A stretch of DNA of 32,384 nucleotides from Methylocystis sp. (GCA_023253795.1 JALRFG010000006.1:1-32384); one strand, 5' to 3'; counted from the first letter of the stretch, positions 8,526-17,042 are shown. The notes: generated by a model from the letters alone, not told the origin. Numbers and translations: made by a program.

Positions 8526-9383
8526 TTACTTCTTCGGGGCGGCGGCGGCGGGCGCCGGCGGCGGATCGGTGCGCTCAACCTTGGCGCTCTCGCGCAGCTT
8601 CAGCACCAATTCGCTCTGCGCCTTCTGCACAACGTAACGCGCAACCTGATCCTTGATCTGATCGAGCGGCGGGAAGGTCTTCGGACGCGTTTGATCCAGC
8701 TTGATGATGTGCCAGCCAAATTGCGATTTCACCGGCTCGGAAAGCTGGCCCGGCTGCAGCTTCGCCGCCGCATCGGCGAATTCCGGCACCATGCGGTCCT
8801 TGGTGAACCAGCCGAGATCGCCGCCCTTGGAGCCCGGATCCTTCGACATTTCGTCGGCGACCTTGGCGAAATCTTCGCCGCTCTTGATGCGGGCCAGCGC
8901 TTTCTTGGCTTCTTCCTCGGTGGGGACGAGAATGTGATGTGCGTGAAATTCCGTCTCCGGTTTCTGGTTTTTCGCCGCCTCATCATAGGTCTGCTTGATC
9001 GCCGCATCGGTCGCCGCCGATTTCGCAACATTGCCGAGCAGCGTCTCCATCAGCGCCTTGTCGCGCAGATAGGCGAGTTTTTTGGCGAAGTCCGGCGTTT
9101 CGCCGAGCTTGTCAGCCTGCGCCTTCTGCACCACCAATTGTTCGTCGATCAGAAAATCGAGCACGTAAGCTTCGCGCGCCTTGCCTTCGAGCTGACGCGG
9201 AATGCCCGGGCCGAGGTCGTCCATCGCCATTTTAACGTCGTCATCGGTGATCTCGACGCCGTTGACCTTGGCGAGAACCTTGGCCTGCGCAGGCGCGACG
9301 CTCGCCGCAACGAGCAGGGCAAGTCCCATCGCGCCAAAGGCGGCGCGGGTCACGAAATGCGCATTTCCTTGAATTTTCAACAT
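8526..9383 (-). CDS. periplasmic peptidylprolyl isomerase, parvulin/SurA-like
   Basis: This is an exported 285-residue folding factor. A signal peptide ends near VAPAQA (about residue 36). An N-terminal SurA-like helical part follows (VNGVEITDDDVKMAMDDLG, FLIDEQLVVQKAQADKLG). A PpiC-type rotamase domain then runs from EFHAHHILVPTEEEAKK to FGWHIIKLDQTRPK and includes SKDPGSKGGDLGWF. The tail is proline- and alanine-rich. ATG 9383 is chosen because GGAG lies at normal spacing upstream; ATG 9413 would add ten residues before the signal peptide. The enzyme should help outer-membrane or periplasmic proteins fold. In many alphaproteobacteria a gene of this type sits near argJ and secA; here glnE lies upstream instead (comparison from memory). 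Confidence 0.9.
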   Translation of the reverse strand: MLKIQGNAHFVTRAAFGAMGLALLVAASVAPAQAKVLAKVNGVEITDDDVKMAMDDLGPGIPRQLEGKAREAYVLDFLIDEQLVVQKAQADKLGETPDFAKKLAYLRDKALMETLLGNVAKSAATDAAIKQTYDEAAKNQKPETEFHAHHILVPTEEEAKKALARIKSGEDFAKVADEMSKDPGSKGGDLGWFTKDRMVPEFADAAAKLQPGQLSEPVKSQFGWHIIKLDQTRPKTFPPLDQIKDQVARYVVQKAQSELVLKLRESAKVERTDPPPAPAAAAPKK

Positions 9384-9476
9384 GAACGGGCTCCAGAGAA
9401 CGGGGCGGAACACCCCAGATAGGCGGCGGGCGGCCTCATCACAAGGAGGCGCCAGCGCAGGAAGAACAGTCTGTTT

Positions 9477-12467
9477 CTATGCCGGGGGCGCGCCGGCTGA
9501 CAACTCCCCGCCCTCCGTGGCGCCCGCCGCCGGAAGCGGGCCGACGACTTGGGTGAAGACGTCGCGGGTCTTTTTCTCGGTCTCGCGCAAAAGCGCCTCA
9601 AGGCTGGAGAGATCCGGCGCATCGGCGGCGCGACGCAAAAGATCGGCGAGGCCGCGCGTGGCGTCGGCCGGACGGAAGGCGTCGTCGATGGCGAGACGCA
9701 TCAGTTGCGTCAGTCCTTGGTAAAGCGCCGAAGCGGCGATGAGCGTCTCCGCCGCGCCGGGATCGAGCACGCCGGCGTCGCGCAGATTGATCAGAGCCTT
9801 TGGCGTCGTCGTGGAGAAAATCTCCGGCCGCGCCGGTCCCTCGCGCAACATCAGATATTGCGCGAGAAATTCGATGTCGATTAGTCCGCCGGCGACCTGC
9901 TTCACCTCCCAGGGATTGGTCGAGCCCTTTTCCTGCTCCAGCCGCCGCCGCATCGACAGCACGTCGTCTTTGAGCTTTTGCGGATCGACGGGATTGGTGA
10001 GCGCCGTGCGGATCGCGCTTTCGACGCGCGCCGCGAACGCTTCCGGCGCGCCGATCACGCGGGCGCGGGTGAGCGCCATATGCTCCCAGGTCCAGGCTTC
10101 TGTCGCCTGATAATCGATGAAGCTCGCGATGCTGACAGCGATGGGGCCCTTGTTGCCGGAAGGCCGCAGGCGGAAATCGGTTTCATAGAGTAGGCCTTCG
10201 GCGGTGGGCGCCGAGAGCGCAGTGATCAGCCGTTGCGTTAAACGCGCATAATATTGCGCGGTCGAAAGCGATCGTTCGCCGCCAATCGATTCCGCCAGCG
10301 GATCGGCGTCGTAGAGCAACATCAGATCGAGATCGGATGCTGCGGTCATCTCGCGCCCGCCAAGCTTGCCCATCGCGACAATCGCCGCTGCGCCGCCGTC
10401 AATACGGCCATGCGCGCGTTCAAACTCTGTCGTGACGCGTTCGAAGAGACCGGTGATGAGCGTTTCGGCGAGACGCGTATAGGCGGCGCCGGCTTCCGTC
10501 ACCGACAGCGAGCCGATCAACACGCGCACCCCGATCAGGAATTTTTGTTCCTGTCCAAAAATGCGGGCGCGATCCAGCGCATCTTCATAAGACGCCGACT
10601 CGGCAAATTGGGCGGCGAGCCGCTGTCGCAGATCATCGGCGTTGGGGACTGTTTCGAAAAAACTCGGCTCCAGCACAGCGCCAACGACGCGCGGACGGCG
10701 CGAGATTGTTTCCGCCAGTTTGGGTGCGGCGCCCATGATGGCGGCCAGCAGATTGAGCAGGCGCGGTTGCGACACCAGCAGCGAAAAGAGCTGCACGCCC
10801 GTCGGCAGACGACTGACAAGCTTGTCGAACGCAATAAACGCCTTGTCGGCGTTCTCGGTGCGCGCCAATGCCTCCAGCAGCGCCGGCGTGAGTTCGGTGA
10901 GACGTTCGCGCGCCACAGTGGATCGCGTCGCGGCATAGCGGCCGAAATGCCAGCCGCGAATGGTTTCAGTCACTGTTTTCGGACTGGCGTAGCCCATCTG
11001 CGCCAGAGTTTCGAGCGTTTCGGGATCGTCGTCGTCGCCGGTGAAAACGAGATTGCCGGTCGACGACGTCAGCTCTGGCGCGGTTTCGAACAGGCGCGCG
11101 TAATATCCCTGCACCGTATCGAGGCGCTGGATCAGCGCGTCAGCGAATTCCGCATAGCTGGCGAAGCCCATCATGCGGCCAATATTGGCGACGCCTTCTT
11201 CCGTATCCGGCAGTGTGTGTTTCTGTTCGTCGGCGACCATCTGGATGCGATGTTCGACATCGCGCAAAAACAGATAGGCCTCGCGCAGCGCGTCGCGCGC
11301 CTGAGTCTCCACCCAGCCGCTTTCGACAAGCTGATCGAGCATCGGCAGGGTCTCGCGCCCGCGCAGGCGCGGATCGCGGCCGCCGGTGATGAGCTGCTGC
11401 GTCTGGGTGAAAAACTCGATTTCGCGAATGCCGCCGCGTCCGAGTTTAATGTTGTGGCCAAGCACGGCGATCTTACCGTGACCCTTGTGGGCGTGGATTT
11501 GCCGTTTGATCGAATGCACATCGGCGATGGCGGCGAAATCGAAATATTTGCGCCAGATGAAGGGCGACAATTCCTTGAGGAATTCCTCGCCGGCGAAAAG
11601 ATCGCCGGCGACCGGGCGCGCCTTGATATAGGCGGCGCGTTCCCAGTTCTGCCCCATGCTCTCGTAATAACTCAGCGCAGCAGTGAGCGGGAGGGCGATG
11701 GGCGTCGCGCCCGGATCGGGCCGCAGACGCAGATCGGTGCGAAACACATAACCTTCATCGGTGTGTTCGCTCATGATTTTGACGACGCGTTTGGTCATCC
11801 GCACGAAGAAATCGACATCCTCCAGCGGATCGGCGAGGCGCACGCGGTCGCGGTCGAAGAAAACGATCAGATCGATGTCGGAGGAATAATTCAGCTCATA
11901 GGCGCCGCCCTTGCCCATGCCGAGAAAAATCCAGCCCGAGCCGCGCTCGGGATCGCGTTGATCGGCGAGTTCGATCTTGCCGCGCGACTCCGCTTCGCGC
12001 AGCGTGAAGCGGATCGCCGCCGACAGCGTGGCGTCGGCGATGCGGGTCAGCGCGGCGGTCGCCTCCAGCGTGCCCCAGACTTTGGAAAGATCGGAAAGCG
12101 CAATCACCAGCGCCGCCTCCTGTTTGACGCGCCGCAGCTGGCGCATCAATTCGGCTTCGTCGTCGGTAGCGAATTCTTTCGTGGCGGTTATGAGCTGTTC
12201 GATCCGCGTCGCTGGCTCGCTGGCGAGGGCGCGGGCGAGCCGGGCGGGATTGCGGGCGCCAAGATCGGCGAGATAGGTCGAGGAGCCAAAGACTCCGAAG
12301 ACGAGATCGCGCGCTTTTGGCCTGAGGGAGAAAAGCGCCGCGAGCACGCCATCTCCGGCCGCGTCCTTTTCGAGCGCATGGGCCAGCGCCCGCTCCGCCG
12401 CCTCGCGGTGGGCGGGATCGATGAACACTCTGGCGCGGTCGATGAGGGCGTCGGCGTCGGGCGTCAA
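9477..12467 (-). CDS. glnE: bifunctional glutamine-synthetase adenylyltransferase/adenylyl-removing enzyme
   Basis: GlnE turns glutamine synthetase down by adding AMP and up by removing it, in response to PII and glutamine. The 996-residue protein has both nucleotidyltransferase domains. The N-terminal removal domain shows FLGMGKGGAYELNYSSDIDL at about 181-200, and the C-terminal transferase domain shows AMGKLGGREMTAASDLDLMLLYD at about 697-715. The helical linker region includes GRGGIREIEFFTQTQQL and HRIQMVADEQKHTLP, and the end of the protein has the second GGLIDIEFLAQYLML copy. It is complete and unbroken. It starts 92 bases from the divergent DUF815 gene and has no partner gene in an operon. 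Regulation at transcription cannot be read here. Confidence 0.95.
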   Translation of the reverse strand: MTPDADALIDRARVFIDPAHREAAERALAHALEKDAAGDGVLAALFSLRPKARDLVFGVFGSSTYLADLGARNPARLARALASEPATRIEQLITATKEFATDDEAELMRQLRRVKQEAALVIALSDLSKVWGTLEATAALTRIADATLSAAIRFTLREAESRGKIELADQRDPERGSGWIFLGMGKGGAYELNYSSDIDLIVFFDRDRVRLADPLEDVDFFVRMTKRVVKIMSEHTDEGYVFRTDLRLRPDPGATPIALPLTAALSYYESMGQNWERAAYIKARPVAGDLFAGEEFLKELSPFIWRKYFDFAAIADVHSIKRQIHAHKGHGKIAVLGHNIKLGRGGIREIEFFTQTQQLITGGRDPRLRGRETLPMLDQLVESGWVETQARDALREAYLFLRDVEHRIQMVADEQKHTLPDTEEGVANIGRMMGFASYAEFADALIQRLDTVQGYYARLFETAPELTSSTGNLVFTGDDDDPETLETLAQMGYASPKTVTETIRGWHFGRYAATRSTVARERLTELTPALLEALARTENADKAFIAFDKLVSRLPTGVQLFSLLVSQPRLLNLLAAIMGAAPKLAETISRRPRVVGAVLEPSFFETVPNADDLRQRLAAQFAESASYEDALDRARIFGQEQKFLIGVRVLIGSLSVTEAGAAYTRLAETLITGLFERVTTEFERAHGRIDGGAAAIVAMGKLGGREMTAASDLDLMLLYDADPLAESIGGERSLSTAQYYARLTQRLITALSAPTAEGLLYETDFRLRPSGNKGPIAVSIASFIDYQATEAWTWEHMALTRARVIGAPEAFAARVESAIRTALTNPVDPQKLKDDVLSMRRRLEQEKGSTNPWEVKQVAGGLIDIEFLAQYLMLREGPARPEIFSTTTPKALINLRDAGVLDPGAAETLIAASALYQGLTQLMRLAIDDAFRPADATRGLADLLRRAADAPDLSSLEALLRETEKKTRDVFTQVVGPLPAAGATEGGELSAGAPPA

Positions 12468-12559
12468 AAGGCTTTTTCCTTCGGCGGGCGTTCGAAGCGG
12501 GCTGTCCTTACCCTATAATCCCCCGTGACCCGCAAATCAGCCCATGAGCCGGAAACCAA

Positions 12560-13408
12560 ATGTCGCAACATGATCTCGCCGCCCCCCTGATCCGCATCGC
12601 CGAGGCGCTGGAGCGGCTGGCCCCACCGGCCCCGCCGGCGCCTGATTTTGCTGTCGCCGAGGCTTTTGTCTGGCGCGCGTCGGGGGGAGTCTTTCAGCCG
12701 GTCGCGCGGGTCAATCGCACGCCGCTTGAGCTGCTCACGGGGGTGGATCGCCAGCGCGACATTCTGTTTGGCAACACCTCCCGTTTTGCGCAGGGCTTTC
12801 CCGCCAATAACGCCTTGCTCTGGGGGGCGCGCGGCATGGGCAAATCCTCGCTGGTCAAAAGCGTGCATGGCGCGCTGGCCGGGGAGCGGCGGCTGAAGCT
12901 CGTCGAAATCCATCGCGAGGATATTGAGGCGCTGCCGGATTTGCTCGGCGTGCTGGCGCGCGCGCCTTTCCGCTTCATCGTTTTTTGTGACGATCTTTCC
13001 TTCGATGGCCCGGAGACCAGCTACAAGGCGCTGAAAACCGCGCTGGAGGGCGGCGTCGAAGGGCGGCCGGAGAATGTGATCTTCTACGCCACCTCAAACC
13101 GGCGTCATCTGATGCCGCGCGACATGATGGAGAATGAACGCGCCAGCGCGATCGATCCGGGCGAAGTGATCGAGGAGAAGGTCTCGCTTTCCGATCGTTT
13201 TGGCCTGTGGATCGGTTTCTATAATTGCAGCCAGGACGATTATCTCGCGATGATCTTTGGCTATGTCGCCCATTATGGACTTTCCGCGCCGCCCGAGACC
13301 ATTCGCGCCGAAGCGCTGGAATGGTCGATCACTCGCGGCGCGCGTTCAGGACGCGTCGCCTGGCAATATATTTGCGATCTCGCGGGACGGCTCGGGAAGA
13401 CGCTGTAG
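12560..13408 (+). CDS. DUF815 family P-loop ATPase
   Basis: This is a 282-residue AAA-like ATPase of the DUF815 family. After a proline-rich N-terminal 30 residues it shows a Walker A, ALLWGARGMGKSS, at about 85-97, and a Walker B, FRFIVFCDDLSF, at about 137-148. YATSNRRHLMPRDMMEN follows at a sensor-1-like position, then LSDRFGLWIGFYNCSQDDYL. Family members are common in alphaproteobacteria and other bacteria, but their job is not established; similarity to helicase-loader and clamp-loader ATPases has been noted for the fold. The gene is alone on its strand, divergent from glnE and convergent with the cupin gene. No clear ribosome site is seen before ATG 12560. Confidence 0.88.
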   Translation: MSQHDLAAPLIRIAEALERLAPPAPPAPDFAVAEAFVWRASGGVFQPVARVNRTPLELLTGVDRQRDILFGNTSRFAQGFPANNALLWGARGMGKSSLVKSVHGALAGERRLKLVEIHREDIEALPDLLGVLARAPFRFIVFCDDLSFDGPETSYKALKTALEGGVEGRPENVIFYATSNRRHLMPRDMMENERASAIDPGEVIEEKVSLSDRFGLWIGFYNCSQDDYLAMIFGYVAHYGLSAPPETIRAEALEWSITRGARSGRVAWQYICDLAGRLGKTL

Positions 13409-13413
13409 CGGTT

Positions 13414-13432
13414 AACGCGCGAGCGTTTATTT
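13414..13432 (+). terminator. possible weak terminator after the DUF815 gene
   Basis: A five-base-pair stem (AACGC and GCGTT) closed by a GNRA-type GCGA loop is followed by TATTTCTTT. The stem is short and the sequence overlaps the stop of the converging cupin gene. Confidence 0.3.
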
Positions 13433-13870
13433 CTTTGCATCCGCCGGCAACGGGATCAGCGATGTCTTGCCTTCGGGCAGCGTCGCCGGCAGCACTTCCG
13501 AATTATGCAGCACGACCGGAGTCTTGCCGGCGTTGCGCGCCTCATGCGACTCGTCGCCGGTTTCGGTGAAGCAGTCGCCGGCCTTATAGAGCGTCGTCTG
13601 TCCGCGAAACACATAGGTGAGTTCGCCCGAGAGGATGCAACGCGCACCCGGCCCCAGATGGTGATGCGGCTTCATATAGCCGTCGGGATCGATGGTCACT
13701 TCGGTGACGCGCAATTGATATTTGCCGTTTAGTTCCGAAAGATGTCCGAACTCGACGATCTGCGCGCGCGTCTTGCCGTGAAAGCCTTTCACATCGACGG
13801 CGCCGTCGGCCAGCGCGGGGGCGACGAATAGCAGCGGGAGCACGCCGGCAAGTTTTGCAAGATGGTTCAT
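13427..13870 (-). CDS. secreted cupin-domain protein
   Basis: This is a 147-residue exported protein with one cupin barrel. The signal peptide is MNHLAKLAGVLPLLFVAPALA. The first cupin motif is MKPHHHLGPGARCILSGELTYVF with H69, H70 and H71, and the second includes YKAGDCFTETGDESHEARNAG with H109, so a metal site is likely intact. A GGAG seven bases before ATG 13870 supports the start. Exported single-cupin proteins of this kind are widespread and mostly uncharacterised. Enzyme, metal-binding or sensor roles are all possible, and no neighbour points to one. It lies 18 bases downstream of nth on the same strand, so they may be co-transcribed. Confidence 0.85.
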   Translation of the reverse strand: MNHLAKLAGVLPLLFVAPALADGAVDVKGFHGKTRAQIVEFGHLSELNGKYQLRVTEVTIDPDGYMKPHHHLGPGARCILSGELTYVFRGQTTLYKAGDCFTETGDESHEARNAGKTPVVLHNSEVLPATLPEGKTSLIPLPADAKK

Positions 13871-13888
13871 ATCGTCTCCATTATGTTT

Positions 13889-14584
13889 CTAGCTTTCGGC
13901 GGTCTTGTCCGGATAGCGGCACAGATCGGCGATGAGGCAGCGGTCGCAGGCGGGCTTACGCGCTTTGCAAATATAGCGCCCATGCAGGATCAGCCAATGA
14001 TGCGCGTGCAGCCGGTAGGCCTCCGGCACGACCCTCTCCAACCCAGCCTCCACCGCTTCCGGCGTTTTGCCTTTGGCGAGCGGCAGCCGGTTCGATACAC
14101 GGAAAATATGGGTGTCGACGGCGATGGTCGGCTGATGAAAGGCGATGTTGAGCACGACATTCGCCGTCTTGCGGCCGACGCCGGGCAGCGCGATCAGTTC
14201 GTCACGGGTTTGCGGCACCGCGCCATGATGACGTTCGATCAGCAGGCGTGACAGCGCGACGACATTCTTCGCCTTTGCGCGAAACAGGCCGATGGTCTTG
14301 ATCGCCTCGCGCACCTTGTCTTCGCCTAGCGCCGCCATTTTGGCGGGCGTGTCGGCAAGCGCGAAGAGGGCCGGCGTCGCCTTGTTGACGCCGGCGTCCG
14401 TCGCTTGGGCGGAAAGCACGACGGCGACAAGCAAAGTGAAGGAGTTGGTGTAATAAAGCTCGCCTTTCGGCTCGGGAGTGGCGGCGGCGAAGCGCGCGAA
14501 AATCTCTTCGATGCGCCTGGCTTCGGCGGCGCTGGGGCGTCGACGCGGGGCGGCAGATTTCGCGGGGGAGTTTTTTCCGACCAT
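13889..14584 (-). CDS. nth: endonuclease III
   Basis: Nth is the DNA glycosylase/AP lyase that removes oxidised pyrimidines in base-excision repair. The 231-residue form beginning at MVGKNSPAK has a basic N-terminal tail, then LLVAVVLSAQATD, the helix-hairpin-helix LPGVGRKTANVVL with catalytic K139, and VDTHIFRVSNRL with D157. The [4Fe-4S] ligands C206, C213, C216 and C222 are spaced 6, 2 and 5 residues apart, as the family requires. An in-frame ATG at 14659 would add 25 residues unlike the family and overlap the divergent gene, so 14584 is preferred, though it lacks a good ribosome site. The gap to the divergent DUF2244 gene is then 52 bases. Confidence 0.93.
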   Translation of the reverse strand: MVGKNSPAKSAAPRRRPSAAEARRIEEIFARFAAATPEPKGELYYTNSFTLLVAVVLSAQATDAGVNKATPALFALADTPAKMAALGEDKVREAIKTIGLFRAKAKNVVALSRLLIERHHGAVPQTRDELIALPGVGRKTANVVLNIAFHQPTIAVDTHIFRVSNRLPLAKGKTPEAVEAGLERVVPEAYRLHAHHWLILHGRYICKARKPACDRCLIADLCRYPDKTAES

Positions 14585-14636
14585 AATTGGCGTTATAACT
14601 TGCCGGTTGGTGGGACGATAGCGTCGGGTTGCTCTG

Positions 14637-15128
14637 ATGTCCGAAGCCTTCGAGCGCAAGATTTACGCAGCGCGGCTCCAGCCGCATCGCTCGCTGACGC
14701 CGCGCGGCTTCACCGTATTTATCCTTGGCTTCTGTCTGGCGCAGGTGATTCTGGCGCTGCCGTTTCTGGTGATGGGCGCATGGCCCGTCGCCGGTTTCAT
14801 GGGGCTTGATGCGCTGGCGCTCTATATCGCCTTCAAGATCAGCTTCCGTTCGGCGCGAGCTTATGAAACCCTCGATTTGACGCCGATTGAGCTTATCCAC
14901 GCCAAGATTGGCGTGCGCGGCCATCGACGCGAATGGCGGTTTAATCCGGGCTGGGTGCGGCTGGAGCAGGAAACTCATGAGGAGTTCGGCGTGCAGCGGC
15001 TGGCGCTGGCGTCGCATGGCGAACGTATTGAAATCGGCGCATTTCTCGGGCCCGATCAAAAGGCCGAACTGGCGCGAGATTTGCGTAAGGCGCTGGCGCT
15101 GGCACGACAGGGGCCGCGCTTCGATTGA
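14637..15128 (+). CDS. DUF2244 inner-membrane protein
   Basis: This is a 163-residue membrane protein of the DUF2244 family, common in alphaproteobacteria and without a known function. The N-terminal part carries PHRSLTPRGF. Two close hydrophobic segments follow, about residues 25-45 and 48-68, with a short loop, so both ends should face the cytoplasm. The C-terminal 90 residues are soluble and begin FRSARAYETLDLTP; they include WVRLEQETHEEFGVQRLALASHG and IGAFLGPDQKAELARDL. It is divergent from nth and ends one base before the stop of the converging DedA gene. The start at 14637 fits the family N-terminus. Confidence 0.85.
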   Translation: MSEAFERKIYAARLQPHRSLTPRGFTVFILGFCLAQVILALPFLVMGAWPVAGFMGLDALALYIAFKISFRSARAYETLDLTPIELIHAKIGVRGHRREWRFNPGWVRLEQETHEEFGVQRLALASHGERIEIGAFLGPDQKAELARDLRKALALARQGPRFD

Positions 15129-15791
15129 TTATATCTGTGCGTGTGTTTGCGCGGCGCGGGCGGCGAACAGGGCGTCGGCCTCCTGCATCAGTCGCGCTTC
15201 ATGACGACGGTAATAGCGCCAGAGCATGAACAGGGCGGCGAGCAAGGCGCCGAAGGCGAAACGCGCGACGCCGCCTTCCATCTGCTCAAAACCGGCGGTC
15301 ATGTAATAGGCGCCGAAGCCGAAGAGAGACGACCAGACCACACCGCCTGCTGCATTATAAATCATGAATAGTTTCAATGGCAGACGATTGGCGCCGGCGA
15401 GCAGGGCCGCGAAAATGCGCAGCAGCGTAATGAAGCGTCCGAAGAACACGACGGCTCCGCCCCATTTGTAAAACAAATATTGGCTTAGCCGGAATTTTTC
15501 CGGTCCCAGCCCGATGCGCGCGCCATGGCGTTCGAGGAAGCCGACGCCATAACGCCGACCGATCCAGTAACCAAGATTGTCGCCAAGGATGGCGCCGAAT
15601 GCGGCGGCGGCGATAACGCCGCCAATGTCCATGGCGCCGGTGAGCCGCGCATAGACCGCCGCGCCGATCAGCAGCGTTTCGCCTGGCAGAGGCAGGCCGG
15701 CGCTTTCCAGCGCGACGACGCCGCAAATCGCCCCATAGCCCCAGACGGAGAGCAGCGCGGCAATCTGGGTTTGATCAAGAATCTGCGCCAT
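15129..15791 (-). CDS. DedA family membrane protein
   Basis: This is a 220-residue integral membrane protein of the DedA/SNARE-associated family. Characterised members help recycle lipid carriers or keep the membrane potential; some flip undecaprenyl phosphate. The family blocks are visible: GVVALESAGLPLPGETLLIGAAVYA (24-48), FGAILGDNLGYWIGRRYG (65-82), FYKWGGAVVFFGRFITLLRIFAALLAGAN (107-135, with the conserved FxGRF and R) and a last hydrophobic stretch near 180-195 followed by a basic tail. Four to six membrane segments are likely. It lies downstream of the 117-residue gene, but a terminator separates them. Confidence 0.9.
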   Translation of the reverse strand: MAQILDQTQIAALLSVWGYGAICGVVALESAGLPLPGETLLIGAAVYARLTGAMDIGGVIAAAAFGAILGDNLGYWIGRRYGVGFLERHGARIGLGPEKFRLSQYLFYKWGGAVVFFGRFITLLRIFAALLAGANRLPLKLFMIYNAAGGVVWSSLFGFGAYYMTAGFEQMEGGVARFAFGALLAALFMLWRYYRRHEARLMQEADALFAARAAQTHAQI

Positions 15792-15847
15792 AATGCGCTA
15801 TGGCTCCTGCGTTAATGCCGGAAACCTTTTCGCATATTGGCGGATAA

Positions 15848-15876
15848 AGAAAAAGCGGCGCTCGCAAGCGCCGCTT
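15848..15876 (-). terminator. Rho-independent terminator of the 117-residue gene
   Basis: On the minus strand a ten-base-pair stem (AAGCGGCGCT and AGCGCCGCTT, 15853-15862 and 15867-15876) with a four-base loop is followed by TTTTTCTTT. It lies 30 bases after the stop at 15906 and before the DedA start at 15791. Confidence 0.9.
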
Positions 15877-15905
15877 AAACAAACGGGATCATGCGGGTCT
15901 ACGGA

Positions 15906-16259
15906 TCAGCATAAATGCTGGCCGCTATAGGCGAGGTTGGTTCGCATGATCGGGGCCAGAACCAGAGCGGCGTCGCCGGGCATCAGGCTCTCGCGCAAAG
16001 CGCCCTCGAGCAGCGTCCGCAAGCCTTCCAGCAGGGGCTGGTCGTCGCTGACGATTTTCTCGCGCAGGGATTCGCGCGTCGATGCGTCGGCGTGATGCGC
16101 GAAATCATGAATGACGCCAACAACGAAAGCGCCAGCGCTCACGCCCTTTTCCCGGGCGGCGACATTGACGTTTTCGGCGAAACGACCGCCAAGGCAGCAC
16201 AGCGCCGCTTCTGCGACCTTTTCATTCGAGCAGGAATGGATCAAATCAGCAATCAACAT
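15906..16259 (-). CDS. hypothetical protein, 117 residues, single-gene transcript
   Basis: I do not recognise this protein. It has 117 residues, no signal peptide and no membrane segment, and looks mainly helical. Cysteines are at 10, 21, 22 and at the very C-terminus (117). Features include the N-terminal MLIADLIHSCSNEKVAEAALCCLGGRF, a histidine-rich HDFAHHAD at 51-58 and an acidic leucine-rich QPLLEGLRTLLEGALRES near 74-91. It is probably real: a strong GGAGGGAGGT precedes ATG 16259, a PhoB-box-like element plus -10 lies upstream, and a good terminator follows the stop. It is therefore a stand-alone transcript. Any function, including a role under phosphate limitation, would be a guess. Confidence 0.7.
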   Translation of the reverse strand: MLIADLIHSCSNEKVAEAALCCLGGRFAENVNVAAREKGVSAGAFVVGVIHDFAHHADASTRESLREKIVSDDQPLLEGLRTLLEGALRESLMPGDAALVLAPIMRTNLAYSGQHLC

Positions 16260-16604
16260 GACCTCCCTCCGTCTCTCGCGCCAAAACGCAACCGACTTCG
16301 CAACTTCATGCCAGCGCCATTATGCGGCTCTTGCATGACAGTTTCATGAACGGACGCGCCGGGAGGGAAGTCAGCGCATGTCCAGACTCAGCATTCCTTC
16401 CCGATCGTCGTTCATTTTCTTTTTATTGACCTTCTTTATGAAGGTTTACGGATGGCTGTGCGTTCGCATCATGCCTGACCGTTCATCATCAGCCTATTCT
16501 GCAAACGCCGTATTGTCGCCTGTCGTTCCCTTTTTTTCATAAAATTCGTCGCTGCACATGCTCACTCCTCAGTGCAATGCGAAATATGCGGCGCCGCAAA
16601 ATGC
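16260..16604. other. 345-base intergenic region
   Basis: This is the longest gene-free stretch in the window, lying between two minus-strand genes. Its left part holds the ribosome site (16261-16270), -10 box and PhoB-like box of the 117-residue gene. The part from about 16400 to 16560 is clearly more AT-rich than its surroundings and has a T7 run at 16531-16537. A 12-base palindrome TGCGGCGCCGCA lies just after the VOC gene's stop. A 54-codon plus-strand frame at 16378-16542 has no ribosome site or recognisable features. I see no tRNA or convincing small gene. Confidence 0.6.
16319..16352 (-). promoter_or_regulatory. candidate PhoB box and -10 for the 117-residue gene
   Basis: On the minus strand, CGTTCATGAAACTGTCAT (16352 to 16335) forms two seven-base repeats at eleven-base spacing, matching about 14-15 of 18 positions of the classical Pho box. 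Ten bases downstream lies CATAAT (16324 to 16319), a five-of-six -10 match at the distance seen in PhoB-activated promoters. There is no good -35 hexamer, as expected of an activator-dependent promoter. The start codon is about 60 bases from the -10. Confidence 0.45.
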
Positions 16605-17042
16605 TCACCACTCCCCGATATTTTGGGCGGAGGCCCAGGGCTCTTGCGGCGGCAACGCTTTGCCTTTTTGCAGCAGCTCAATGGAAATCGCGTCCGGCGT
16701 GCGCACAAACGCCATGTGGCCATCGCGCGGCGGACGGTTGATGGTGACGCCAGCGGATTTCAGCCGATCGCAAACAGCGTAAATATCGTCGACGGCGAAA
16801 GCGAGATGTCCGAAATTGCGCCCGCCGGCGTAGCTATGTTCGTCCCAATTGTAGGTCAGCTCGATCATTGGCGCGTCGGTCTCTTTGGCCCGCGCGACAT
16901 CATCCGGCGCGGCGAGATATACCAGCGTGAAGCGGCCTTTCTCATTCTCCATGCGGCGGATTTCGCTCAATCCGAGAAGAGTGAAAAACGCCAGCGCGCC
17001 CTCAAGGTCGCCGACCCGGATCATCGTGTGCAGATAGTTCAT
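16605..17042 (-). CDS. VOC-family glyoxalase I-like protein
   Basis: This is a 145-residue vicinal-oxygen-chelate protein close to lactoylglutathione lyase (GloA), which turns the methylglyoxal-glutathione adduct into S-lactoylglutathione. The N-terminus MNYLHTMIRVGDLEGALAFF matches GloA, and the four metal ligands are all present: H5, E61, H79 (FGHLAFAV) and E122 (SIELLQKG). The usual FYTEVLG segment is changed to FFTLLGLSEI, and the middle differs from classical GloA, so another VOC substrate is possible. AGGAG seven bases before ATG 17042 supports the start. The gene is divergent from the CDF transporter, with a 63-base gap. Confidence 0.8.
   Translation of the reverse strand: MNYLHTMIRVGDLEGALAFFTLLGLSEIRRMENEKGRFTLVYLAAPDDVARAKETDAPMIELTYNWDEHSYAGGRNFGHLAFAVDDIYAVCDRLKSAGVTINRPPRDGHMAFVRTPDAISIELLQKGKALPPQEPWASAQNIGEW

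Noticed and set aside
10254..12518. A 754-codon plus-strand frame antisense to glnE
   Set aside because: It is another codon-bias shadow. It overlaps glnE motifs on the opposite strand, has no recognisable domain and has no ribosome site.
16378..16542. A 54-codon plus-strand frame with a hydrophobic middle (SSFIFFLLTFF)
   Set aside because: There is no ribosome site, no similarity I recognise, and it lies in an AT-rich intergenic stretch where such a run of F and L codons is expected by chance.
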